Assembly (NCBI GenBank): GCA_002307095.1
Contig: DBTO01000003.1
Coordinates: 1 to 14,409 of the forward strand
Length of the DNA: 14,409 nt
Source: Sulfurospirillum sp. UBA1314
GTDB taxonomy: Bacteria > Campylobacterota > Campylobacteria > Campylobacterales > Sulfurospirillaceae
Reading direction: 5' to 3'
Shown here: positions 8,820 through 14,409 of the stretch, piece after piece
Numbering within the stretch: position 1 is the stretch's first letter
Layout of the letters: each line of letters opens with the position of its first letter
The notes under the pieces: model-generated
Databases searched by the model: none
What the model was told of the DNA's origin: nothing
Seen by the model: the letters and a program-made list of their open reading frames with translations, nothing else
Made by a program: the position numbers and the translations under genes

Positions 8820-9087
8820 CGATTTTCTTTGCGATATAATCTCTTGAAACCTTTACAATAATGCCATCATCATTAAGCTTAACTTTGATAGAATCTTCTT
8901 CAGATTTCACGACTTCACAGATTAAACCACCACTGGTAATGACTTTGTCGCCTTTTGTAAGTGCATCAATCATTTCTTTGTGTTTTTTTACCTGTTTTTG
9001 TTGTGGTCTGATGACAAGAAAATAAAAAATCGCGAAAAGAACAACGAGTGGAAGTAAAGAAGAGAGTAAACTTGCAGAACCTTGCAT
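8812..9087 (-). CDS. yajC: Sec translocase accessory subunit YajC
   Basis: Small single-span inner-membrane protein of 91 residues that associates with SecDF and SecYEG. One membrane helix (about 7-25) ends in the family hallmark FLVIRPQQKQ, followed by a cytoplasmic domain with GDKVITSGGLICEV and a short basic C-terminus. The length is typical (about 85-115). The ATG has a good AAAGGA ribosome site six bases upstream. This is the first gene of the long minus-strand operon; its start lies only 11 bases from the divergent lnt start, so its promoter must lie inside the lnt coding region. Confidence 0.97.
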   Translation of the reverse strand: MQGSASLLSSLLPLVVLFAIFYFLVIRPQQKQVKKHKEMIDALTKGDKVITSGGLICEVVKSEEDSIKVKLNDDGIIVKVSRDYIAKKIDA

Positions 9088-9098
9088 GGAAATCCTTT
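9088..9098. promoter_or_regulatory. 11-base divergent gap carrying the ribosome sites of yajC and lnt
   Basis: The entire gap between the yajC ATG (9087-9085) and the lnt GTG (9099-9101). It reads AAAGGA on the minus strand (9098-9093, for yajC) and GGAAA on the plus strand (9088-9092, for lnt). There is no room for a promoter, so both promoters must lie within the neighbouring coding sequence. Confidence 0.6.
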
Positions 9099-10334
9099 GT
9101 GAAAAAAAATTTAGATATCTATTTTACCCGCATTTACATAATAAAAGCCTTTGTTATAGCACTCTTACTTTCGGCTTTTATCTATCTGAGTTATTTTGGA
9201 ATCGCCTTCAAACCCCTTAATTCACTCTTAGCAATGCTCGGATTTTACCTTCTTTTGGGCGAAAATCGCATGGTCTGGTTTTGGAGTGGGCTTTTTATGG
9301 GGATTATGTGGTTTTACTGGATTAGTTTTAGTTTTGTCTATTATGATCTCAGTTTTATGATTCCCTTTGTTATTTTAGGCGTTGCACTCACATATGCCAT
9401 TTTGTTTTGGCTGATTGGACGATTGGGGTATTTCATTTACCTGCAACTACCGCTTCTGTTTGGCGTGAGCTTTATTGATCCATTTGGTTTTAATTGGCTA
9501 AAACTTGAACTTATCCTCATTGATACCTATTTTTCAACCACACACCTCGCTTTTGCCCTCTTTTTAAGTGGACTCACCCTTTTAAAAGCTCTGCCAAAAT
9601 GGTTCAAAATATTCTCTCTGATTCCATTACTGGGGGCACTTTATCATACGTCACCCAACATTTTGATGCCTCCTATCGATGTGGCACTACCAATCATGAA
9701 TATTCCCCAGTCACAACGTTGGGATGCCAAATACCAACAAGAGGCGATTGATCTTAATTTTGGGTTGATTGAACAAGCGATTGCGCAAAACAAAGAGCTG
9801 ATTATTTTTCCGGAGAGTGCTTTTCCTCTTTATCTCAACCGTGCTCCTCGCTTGATAGAAGCGCTCAAAGTCTATTCACAACAGATTTCCATTGTCACGG
9901 GAGCGTTGACGTATGAGGAAGATCAAGGCTTTTTTAACTCATCGTATCTGTTCCAAAAAGGAGAAATGCAGATTGCACATAAAATCATTTTGGTTCCTTT
10001 TGGTGAAGAGATCCCCTTCCCCAGTTTTGTGGTTGACATCATTAACACACTCTTTTTTGATGGGGCTAAAGATTATCAAAAAGCAAAAGAGCCTCAAGAT
10101 TTCGTGATTGATGAAATTCCTTTTCGAAGTGCCATTTGTTATGAGGGAACCAATTCTAAACTCTTTGAAGGCAACCCCAAACAGATGATTGTCATCAGCA
10201 ATAATGCTTGGTTTAGCCCTTCCATTGAGCAAACCTTGCAATATTTACTCTTGCGGTTGTATGCGAACAACTATCAAACGGTAATTTATCATAGTGCCAA
10301 TAGTGGAAAAAGTGGTGTGATAACGCCAGAGTAA
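9099..10334 (+). CDS. lnt: Apolipoprotein N-acyltransferase, short C-terminus
   Basis: Inner-membrane enzyme that transfers an acyl chain to the N-terminal cysteine of lipoproteins. With the GTG start chosen here it has 411 residues. Several membrane helices fill about residues 13-185; a nitrilase-type domain follows. The catalytic triad is recognisable: Glu239 in FPESAFP, Lys295 in HKIILVPFGEE, and Cys347 in SAICYEGT, followed by ISNNAWF. The chain ends at SGVITPE, about 64 residues after the cysteine, whereas E. coli Lnt continues for roughly another 60-70 residues through the last nitrilase strands and a C-terminal helix. An ATG at 9048 would extend the protein 17 codons into yajC but adds residues unlike a membrane-protein start; GTG with GGAAA upstream is preferred. 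It diverges from yajC and converges on metK. Confidence 0.92.
   Translation: MKKNLDIYFTRIYIIKAFVIALLLSAFIYLSYFGIAFKPLNSLLAMLGFYLLLGENRMVWFWSGLFMGIMWFYWISFSFVYYDLSFMIPFVILGVALTYAILFWLIGRLGYFIYLQLPLLFGVSFIDPFGFNWLKLELILIDTYFSTTHLAFALFLSGLTLLKALPKWFKIFSLIPLLGALYHTSPNILMPPIDVALPIMNIPQSQRWDAKYQQEAIDLNFGLIEQAIAQNKELIIFPESAFPLYLNRAPRLIEALKVYSQQISIVTGALTYEEDQGFFNSSYLFQKGEMQIAHKIILVPFGEEIPFPSFVVDIINTLFFDGAKDYQKAKEPQDFVIDEIPFRSAICYEGTNSKLFEGNPKQMIVISNNAWFSPSIEQTLQYLLLRLYANNYQTVIYHSANSGKSGVITPE
9121..9126 (-). promoter_or_regulatory. Candidate -10 element of the yajC-secDF operon promoter, inside lnt
   Basis: TAAAAT on the minus strand, preceded by GGG, lies about 34 bases before the yajC ATG. It is a plausible sigma-70 -10 box, but no clear -35 is visible and AT-rich sequence gives many chance matches. 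Confidence 0.3.
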
Positions 10335-10342
10335 CCTCGCAC

Positions 10343-10369
10343 AAAAGCTACGCATACTACGCAGCTTTT
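10343..10369 (-). terminator. Hairpin terminator between convergent lnt and metK
   Basis: On the metK strand, AAAAGCTGCGTA and TGCGTAGCTTTT can form a 12-base-pair stem with two G-U pairs and a GTA triloop, ending in four U. On the lnt strand the two wobbles become A-C mismatches, leaving a seven-pair outer stem (AAAAGCT/AGCTTTT), with a six-T run only after a 7-base spacer (10377-10382). It is therefore probably the metK terminator and may act weakly for lnt. Confidence 0.6.
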
Positions 10370-10382
10370 AGCAAGATTTTTT

Positions 10383-10396
10383 GTTTACATGTAAAC
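10383..10396. repeat. Palindrome GTTTACATGTAAAC at the metK stop
   Basis: Perfect 14-base palindrome in the lnt/metK convergent gap; its last base is the first plus-strand base of the metK stop codon. Not under coding constraint apart from that base. Confidence 0.8.
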
Positions 10397-11610
10397 TATT
10401 TTTTAAGGGCTTTAAAGAGCTCTAAACTGTCCAATTTTTCCCATGGATAATCACTCTGCCCTACTTGTCCACGCGCCGCAACATCTGCATATAAGAAGGT
10501 GTCACTGCTTGGTTTATCCAAACCAAATTTTTGGGTAATCCAACGAGGTGTTAAACTAAAGGTTTCAAGCACAAAACTTGAGAGTTCATCATCACTAATG
10601 CTTGTATACGTACCTGAAGTGTCTACTGCAATGGAAACAGGTTTTGCAACACCAATCGCGTACGAGAGCTGAACGGAGCATTTTTTAGCAAGTCCTGCGG
10701 CGACAATGTGTTTTGCAATCCAACGCGCTGCATAAAGTCCACTACGATCGACTTTGGTGTAATCTTTACTCGATTGCGCACCACCGCCAATAGGAGAATA
10801 ACCGCCAAAACTATCAACGATCAATTTACGACCCGTGAGTCCAGAATCGTGAAGCGAACTGTGGTTTACATAACGACCCGTTGGATTGATATGAATAATC
10901 GTGTTAGCAGGATCATAAAGCTCAGTTGGAAGCCCTGTATCGTCAATCAATCCTTTAATAAGTGCTCGTACTTCTTCAATCGGAAGATTCTCATTGGAAG
11001 GAGCAGAGACAACAATCGTATGAATTTTTTGCGGCTTGCACTCTTCAAAGTTTTGCTTTGTACCGTAATCTACCGTCACTTGCGTTTTAATATCCACACC
11101 CAGTTTATGGTTATGGGTAAGCGCATAGTTATAAACTTTATCGCACAGCATTCTTGCATAGGTAATCGCAGCAGGCATAAAATCAGCCGTTTCAGAAGAG
11201 GCAAATCCAAACATAATACCTTGATCGCCTGCGCCAATTTCACCGCTTTCTTGATCAACACCTTGGTTAATGTCACTGCTTTGTTGATTAAGAAGCACTT
11301 GAACTTTGACTTCATCAGGATGTAAGCATTGCTCTTTGGTAAAAGCAGATTTGCCATCGTAACCGATTTTAGCAAGGGCATCTTTGACGATTTTTTCATA
11401 ATCCGAAAAAGAGAGAATACTTTTGGTATTGACCTCGCCACCAATGATGACATGCTTTCCCGCAACAAAAACTTCACTCGCAACGCGTGAGTTTTTATCG
11501 GCAATGATGAGTGCATCTACAATGCTATCGGCAATGATGTCGGCACATTTATCAGGATGACCTGGACTGACAACTTCAGAAGTAAAAAGGTAGTGTTTTG
11601 TGTGTTCCAT
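10396..11610 (-). CDS. metK: S-adenosylmethionine synthetase, Campylobacter-type variant
   Basis: Cytoplasmic enzyme of 404 residues making S-adenosylmethionine from methionine and ATP. It has GHPDK at 17-21, the adenine/phosphate motif GAGDQGIMFGFA from 126, and GGGAQSSKDYTKVDRS from 275, which retains both lysines equivalent to E. coli Lys265 and Lys269. The usually near-invariant IGGPxGDxGLTGRK is replaced by NHSSLHDSGLTGRK at 249-262; the Asp, Arg and Lys are kept but the glycine/proline part is not. To my recollection the C. jejuni enzyme was structurally described as an atypical, dimeric member of this family, and this protein appears to belong to that group. The ATG at 11610 is chosen because the protein then starts MEHTKHYLFTSE, matching the family; an in-frame ATG 13 codons upstream adds only basic leader-like residues. 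Confidence 0.96.
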   Translation of the reverse strand: MEHTKHYLFTSEVVSPGHPDKCADIIADSIVDALIIADKNSRVASEVFVAGKHVIIGGEVNTKSILSFSDYEKIVKDALAKIGYDGKSAFTKEQCLHPDEVKVQVLLNQQSSDINQGVDQESGEIGAGDQGIMFGFASSETADFMPAAITYARMLCDKVYNYALTHNHKLGVDIKTQVTVDYGTKQNFEECKPQKIHTIVVSAPSNENLPIEEVRALIKGLIDDTGLPTELYDPANTIIHINPTGRYVNHSSLHDSGLTGRKLIVDSFGGYSPIGGGAQSSKDYTKVDRSGLYAARWIAKHIVAAGLAKKCSVQLSYAIGVAKPVSIAVDTSGTYTSISDDELSSFVLETFSLTPRWITQKFGLDKPSSDTFLYADVAARGQVGQSDYPWEKLDSLELFKALKK

Positions 11611-11612
11611 TT

Positions 11613-11701
11613 TTGTTTTCCATTTCTTTGTTTTCCCGTCTCTAAACATCTACCATTAACGCATAGTGTCTAAAAACTTGTTTTCCATCCTTTTGTTTTC
11701 C
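11613..11701 (-). repeat. Four copies of GGAAAACAA in two pairs before metK
   Basis: On the minus strand GGAAAACAA occurs at 11701-11693, 11686-11678, 11636-11628 and 11621-11613. Spacing is 15 bases within each pair and 65 bases between equivalent copies, so a 24-base unit is duplicated with 21 identical positions. The last copy overlaps the probable metK ribosome site. Confidence 0.75.
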
Positions 11702-11750
11702 ATTTATGGTTTCATGAAGAAAAGAAACATAAAGTAAAATTAAAAGTTTG

Positions 11751-11781
11751 AACCAAGGCTCCGGTGAGCCCACCGCTTGTT
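11751..11781 (-). promoter_or_regulatory. Structured element near the 5' end of the metK leader
   Basis: On the minus strand, AACAAG (11781-11776) faces CTTGGTT (11757-11751) around an inner perfect stem CGGTG/CACCG (11775-11771 with 11766-11762) with loop GGCT. A competing stem GGCTC/GAGCC (11770-11766 with 11761-11757) uses the same bases and cannot coexist with the inner stem. GC content is far above the surrounding leader. No long T run follows, so it is not an ordinary terminator. It matches no riboswitch class I can recall with confidence. Confidence 0.4.
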
Positions 11782-11789
11782 ATAGAAGT

Positions 11790-11795
11790 ATCATA
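11790..11795 (-). promoter_or_regulatory. Candidate -10 box of the metK promoter
   Basis: TATGAT on the minus strand, preceded by GAGGG and, further upstream, by alternating T tracts as is usual in Campylobacter sigma-70 promoters that lack a clear -35. Transcription would start near 11783, giving a leader of about 170 bases that begins almost exactly at the foldable GC-rich segment. Confidence 0.45.
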
Positions 11796-11838
11796 CCCTC
11801 TTTATTCTAAAAAAATCTTTGATTATTGCATTAAAATC

Positions 11839-11852
11839 TTTTACATGTAAAA
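11839..11852. repeat. Palindrome TTTTACATGTAAAA downstream of aat
   Basis: Perfect 14-base palindrome in the non-coding gap between aat and metK, upstream of the candidate metK -10 box. Confidence 0.8.
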
Positions 11853-11867
11853 ACAAAAGGCGAACCA

Positions 11868-12548
11868 TTACCACGGTTTTGTGGTGCAATTTTCCAAAGC
11901 ATTTTCTAACATACCTAAAAATTGCTCGCGTTCTATCACGCGTGCACCTAAGGATTGAAGATGATCGGTTGGAAGCTGGCAGTCGATAAAATCACCTCCC
12001 AAACTTTTCAATTTCTCACACAATCCTACTAACGCCACTTTGGAAGCATCACTCTTGGTTGAGAACATCGACTCACCACAAAAGACGCCACCAAGGTAAA
12101 GTCCATAAAGTCCTCCGACCAATTTTCCCTCAAAAAATGTCTCTACTGAGTGTGCAAACCCTTTTACATGTAAAGCACAAAAGGCTTCAATCAAATCTTC
12201 ACTAATCCAGCTTTTTTGCCCTTTTGCAATCCTTGTTTCTAAACACAAACGCATCACCTCTTCAAAACGGGTGTCATAGCGTATTTCAAAATGTTTCATA
12301 CTTTTGACTAAACTTTTGGAGATTTTGATGTCGGAGGGGAAGAGAAGTAGTCTGGGATTTGGCGACCACCACAGAATCGGATCGCCCTCATTAAACCATG
12401 GAAAAATGCCTCGAACGTAAGCGCGAAGGAGACGCTCTGGTTTGAGATCGCCTCCCCATGCTAAAAGCCCCTCATCGCTCGCTTCCCTAGGATCGGGGAA
12501 GGTGTAATCGCGTGCATGCAACTGAGGGATCAGTATCTTAGTTGCCAC
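11868..12548 (-). CDS. aat: Leucyl/phenylalanyl-tRNA--protein transferase
   Basis: Cytoplasmic enzyme of 226 residues (E. coli 234) that transfers Leu or Phe from aminoacyl-tRNA to proteins with N-terminal Lys or Arg, creating an N-degron for ClpS/ClpAP. Family motifs are present in order: GLLAWGGDL (27-35), RGIFPWF (46-52), ILWWSPNPR (58-66), GESMFS (158-163) and FIDCQLPTDHL from 187. The start chosen is a GTG at 12548-12546, overlapping the last codons of clpA by 11 bases, because the protein then begins MATKILIPQLHARDYTFPDP, in line with the family; the ATG at 12620 would add 24 unconserved residues encoded inside clpA. No convincing ribosome site precedes the GTG, so translational coupling to clpA is likely. 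Pairing with clpA fits their shared pathway. Confidence 0.93.
   Translation of the reverse strand: MATKILIPQLHARDYTFPDPREASDEGLLAWGGDLKPERLLRAYVRGIFPWFNEGDPILWWSPNPRLLLFPSDIKISKSLVKSMKHFEIRYDTRFEEVMRLCLETRIAKGQKSWISEDLIEAFCALHVKGFAHSVETFFEGKLVGGLYGLYLGGVFCGESMFSTKSDASKVALVGLCEKLKSLGGDFIDCQLPTDHLQSLGARVIEREQFLGMLENALENCTTKPW
12163..12174. repeat. Palindrome TTTACATGTAAA in aat
   Basis: Full 12-base palindrome encoding Leu-His-Val-Lys in aat. Shorter relatives occur at 3566-3576 (TTACATGTAAA, lptE) and 1566-1575 (TACATGTAAA, folC), both also read as Leu-His-Val in the same frame. Confidence 0.75.
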
Positions 12549-14409
12549 CGCTGTAACTAAAGACCAATTTTTTAGATTTATAATCGATCTTGCACACGCC
12601 ACCATTTTTAAGTTTTCCAAAAAGCACCTCTTCGGAGAGTGGTGTTTTGATCTGCTCTTGAATCACACGACGCATGACGCGTGCGCCCATCTCTTTGCTA
12701 TACCCTTCGCTTGCAAGGTATTTTTTAGCTGCCATTGTGGCTTCGATTGTCACATGTTTATCGTTAAGCTGCTCGGTAAGTTCACCTAAAAGCTTCTCCA
12801 CCACATTGATCATCACGGTCTCAGAAAGTGGTGCAAAATGAATCACCTCATCCAAGCGATTTCTAAATTCTGGCGAGAAGAAGTCTTTAATCGCATGATC
12901 GGTTCGACTACTTTCACTCTTCGTAAAGCCCATCGTCGGCGCTTCTTTGGTTCCAAGATTGGAGGTCATGATGATGATGACATTGCGAAAATCGATCTTG
13001 GTTCCGTTGTTATCGGTCAACGTCGCACTATCAAAAATCTGAAGCAAAATGTTCAGCATATCGGGATGCGCTTTTTCGATCTCATCAAGTAACAACACCG
13101 TATACGGATGTTTTTTGATCGCTTCGCTGAGCTGTCCACCCTCATCATACCCCACATAGCCAGGAGGAGCACCAATGAGACGACTGATCGTGTGTTTTTC
13201 CATATATTCGCTCATATCGTAGCGCTCAAAATGCACACCCAGCTCAAATGCGAGTTGTTTTGCCACTTCGGTTTTACCCACACCCGTAGGGCCTGTAAAC
13301 AAGAAAGAGCCAATTGGAGAGGTTGGATGTCCCAGTCCCGCACGAGAGCGTTTGATCGCTTTGGTCAATGCAAGAATCGCTGCGTCTTGACCAAAAATTT
13401 TAGCCTTAAGGTGTGCTTCTAAGTGTTGCATCACCACACCTTCATCTTTGTTCATACTGCGTGTTGGGATATTGGCAATCTTCGCAAGAACCGCTTCGAT
13501 GTCGCTGAGTTCTACCACTTTTTTACGTTTTTTTGCCAAGTGAAACGACGCACCCACTTCATCGATCAGATCAATCGCCGAATCGGGTAAAAACTTATCG
13601 CTAATGTATTTTTTGGCCAGTTCCACCGAAGCGCGTATCACTTCCGTGGGGTACTTCACGCCATGGTGTTTTTCATAGCTTCCTTTAAGCCCTTTGATAA
13701 TTAAAAAGGCGTCTTCAAGGCTTGGCTCTAACACATCAATTTTGGCAAAACGACGACTCAGAGCTTTGTCTTTATCGAAGAAATTACGAAACTCGCCATA
13801 GGTGGTAGCACCGATGCAGCGAATTTTCCCCGAAGCAAGGGCTGGTTTAAGCAAGTTGGAAAGATCCATCGAGCCACCACTCGTTGCGCCTGCACCGACA
13901 ATAGTATGAATCTCATCAATAAATAAAATAGCCCCTTTTTGGGCTTCAAGTTCGTTCAAAATCTCTTTAAGACGTTTCTCAAAATCGCCTCGATACTTCG
14001 TACCCGAAAGCAGCGAGCCCATATCGAGGGCATAAACAGGCGTATCTTTTAAGATTTCAGGCACAGCCCCTTCACTGATTTTTTCAGCCAAACCCTCGAC
14101 AATGGCAGTTTTACCAACACCGGGTTCGCCCACAAGCAGAGGGTTGTTCTTTTTTCTGCGACACAATACCTGCATAACGCGCTTCACTTCATCAGCTCTG
14201 CCAATGAGAGGATCGATCTGTTTTTGTTTGGCTAGAGCGATCAAATCAAGCGTGTATTTTGCCAATGCACTCTCTTTTTGCTCACCCAAACTTTGTTCTT
14301 TATTTTGAGGCGCACTGAGCGCAGTCACCTCTTCAACAATCAGAAGTTTATCCACCCCTTGTTGCAGCAAAAGGGAAACACAAAAGGCATTGCCCTCATC
14401 CATCAGTGC
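12538..14409 (-). CDS. clpA: ATP-dependent Clp protease ATPase subunit ClpA, N-terminus cut by window edge
   Basis: Double-AAA+ unfoldase that feeds substrates to ClpP; 623 residues are visible and the frame stays open to the right edge, so the N-terminal adaptor-binding domain is mostly missing. Counting from the Met codon at 14403, the first ATPase module has GEPGVGKT at 92-99 and Walker B FIDEIH at 161-166; the second has GPTGVGKT at 371-378 and VLLLDEIEKAH at 436-446. There is no long middle coiled coil between them, so this is ClpA rather than ClpB. The ClpP-docking loop, IGL in E. coli, reads MGF at 491-493. The C-terminus is compact, ending YSGGN, without the His/Ala-rich tail of E. 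coli ClpA. Its stop overlaps aat. A clpS gene would be expected just outside the window, as in Campylobacter. Confidence 0.96.
   Translation of the reverse strand, partial: ALMDEGNAFCVSLLLQQGVDKLLIVEEVTALSAPQNKEQSLGEQKESALAKYTLDLIALAKQKQIDPLIGRADEVKRVMQVLCRRKKNNPLLVGEPGVGKTAIVEGLAEKISEGAVPEILKDTPVYALDMGSLLSGTKYRGDFEKRLKEILNELEAQKGAILFIDEIHTIVGAGATSGGSMDLSNLLKPALASGKIRCIGATTYGEFRNFFDKDKALSRRFAKIDVLEPSLEDAFLIIKGLKGSYEKHHGVKYPTEVIRASVELAKKYISDKFLPDSAIDLIDEVGASFHLAKKRKKVVELSDIEAVLAKIANIPTRSMNKDEGVVMQHLEAHLKAKIFGQDAAILALTKAIKRSRAGLGHPTSPIGSFLFTGPTGVGKTEVAKQLAFELGVHFERYDMSEYMEKHTISRLIGAPPGYVGYDEGGQLSEAIKKHPYTVLLLDEIEKAHPDMLNILLQIFDSATLTDNNGTKIDFRNVIIIMTSNLGTKEAPTMGFTKSESSRTDHAIKDFFSPEFRNRLDEVIHFAPLSETVMINVVEKLLGELTEQLNDKHVTIEATMAAKKYLASEGYSKEMGARVMRRVIQEQIKTPLSEEVLFGKLKNGGVCKIDYKSKKLVFSYSGGN

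Larger units (their letters stand above)
11611..11867 (-). promoter_or_regulatory. metK upstream region and leader
   Basis: A 257-base non-coding stretch between the aat stop and metK, the only sizeable gap in the window. Reading towards metK it holds a TTTTACATGTAAAA palindrome (11852-11839), a T-tract-rich stretch, a TATGAT -10 candidate, a GC-rich foldable segment (11781-11751), and two pairs of GGAAAACAA repeats running up to the metK start. No tRNA or conserved gene was seen in it. Confidence 0.6.

Noticed and set aside
10708..11325. 205-codon open frame antisense to metK
   Set aside because: It lies wholly within the strongly supported metK gene; its translation shows no recognisable family and has the scattered Arg/Thr/Ile composition of a shadow frame.
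11611..11867. tRNA, SRP RNA, tmRNA or a known SAM riboswitch in the metK leader
   Set aside because: No cloverleaf, CCA end or conserved core of these RNAs could be recognised; only short competing stems are visible.
12549..12620. 24-residue N-terminal extension of Aat from an upstream ATG
   Set aside because: The added residues lie inside clpA and do not resemble Aat N-termini; the GTG at 12548 gives a family-like start and length.
1..14409. Defence island, prophage, insertion sequence or CRISPR array
   Set aside because: Every substantial frame is a recognised housekeeping or envelope gene with tight spacing; no transposase, integrase, direct-repeat array or compositional break was seen.

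Overview
The window looks like a housekeeping segment of a Campylobacterota (epsilonproteobacterial) chromosome, most likely a free-living relative of Campylobacter such as Sulfurospirillum. The evidence is the moderately AT-rich coding sequence, the gene order yajC-secD-secF-leuS-(lipoprotein)-folC-M23 peptidase with lnt divergent and metK convergent to it, the clpA-aat pair, and a MetK of the atypical Campylobacter type. The genus is an inference from gene content; I saw no rRNA or other phylogenetic marker.

Layout on the minus strand, in transcription order from the right edge. First come clpA (5' end cut off) and aat, overlapping by 11 bases. A non-coding leader of about 257 bases follows, then metK. 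Next, on the plus strand, lnt converges on metK; a hairpin terminator lies in the 61-base gap between them. From the lnt start leftwards runs an extremely tight minus-strand operon: yajC, secD, secF, leuS, an LptE-like lipoprotein gene, a GGDEF diguanylate cyclase gene, folC, and an M23 peptidase gene cut by the left edge. Neighbouring genes in it overlap or are separated by 1 to 15 bases. yajC and lnt are divergent, with start codons only 11 bases apart.

Functional themes. YajC/SecD/SecF drive late steps of Sec export. Lnt N-acylates exported lipoproteins, and the LptE-like protein in the same cluster would be such a client. The M23 peptidase resembles the Csd1/Csd2 shape-determining peptidoglycan hydrolases that lie beside folC in Helicobacter pylori. 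The diguanylate cyclase puts c-di-GMP synthesis inside this envelope operon. Aat and ClpA belong to one pathway: Aat adds Leu/Phe to proteins, and ClpA (with ClpS and ClpP) degrades the tagged products.

I see no mobile element, CRISPR array, tRNA, rRNA or defence system, and no clearly novel multi-gene system. The most interesting signals are small. A perfect palindrome, TTTACATGTAAA, recurs in genes and gaps far more often than chance predicts. The metK leader combines a structured GC-rich hairpin with repeated GGAAAACAA units. A diguanylate cyclase with an unidentified N-terminal region is embedded in the sec/envelope operon. The Lnt is short, and the MetK has an altered active-site motif.
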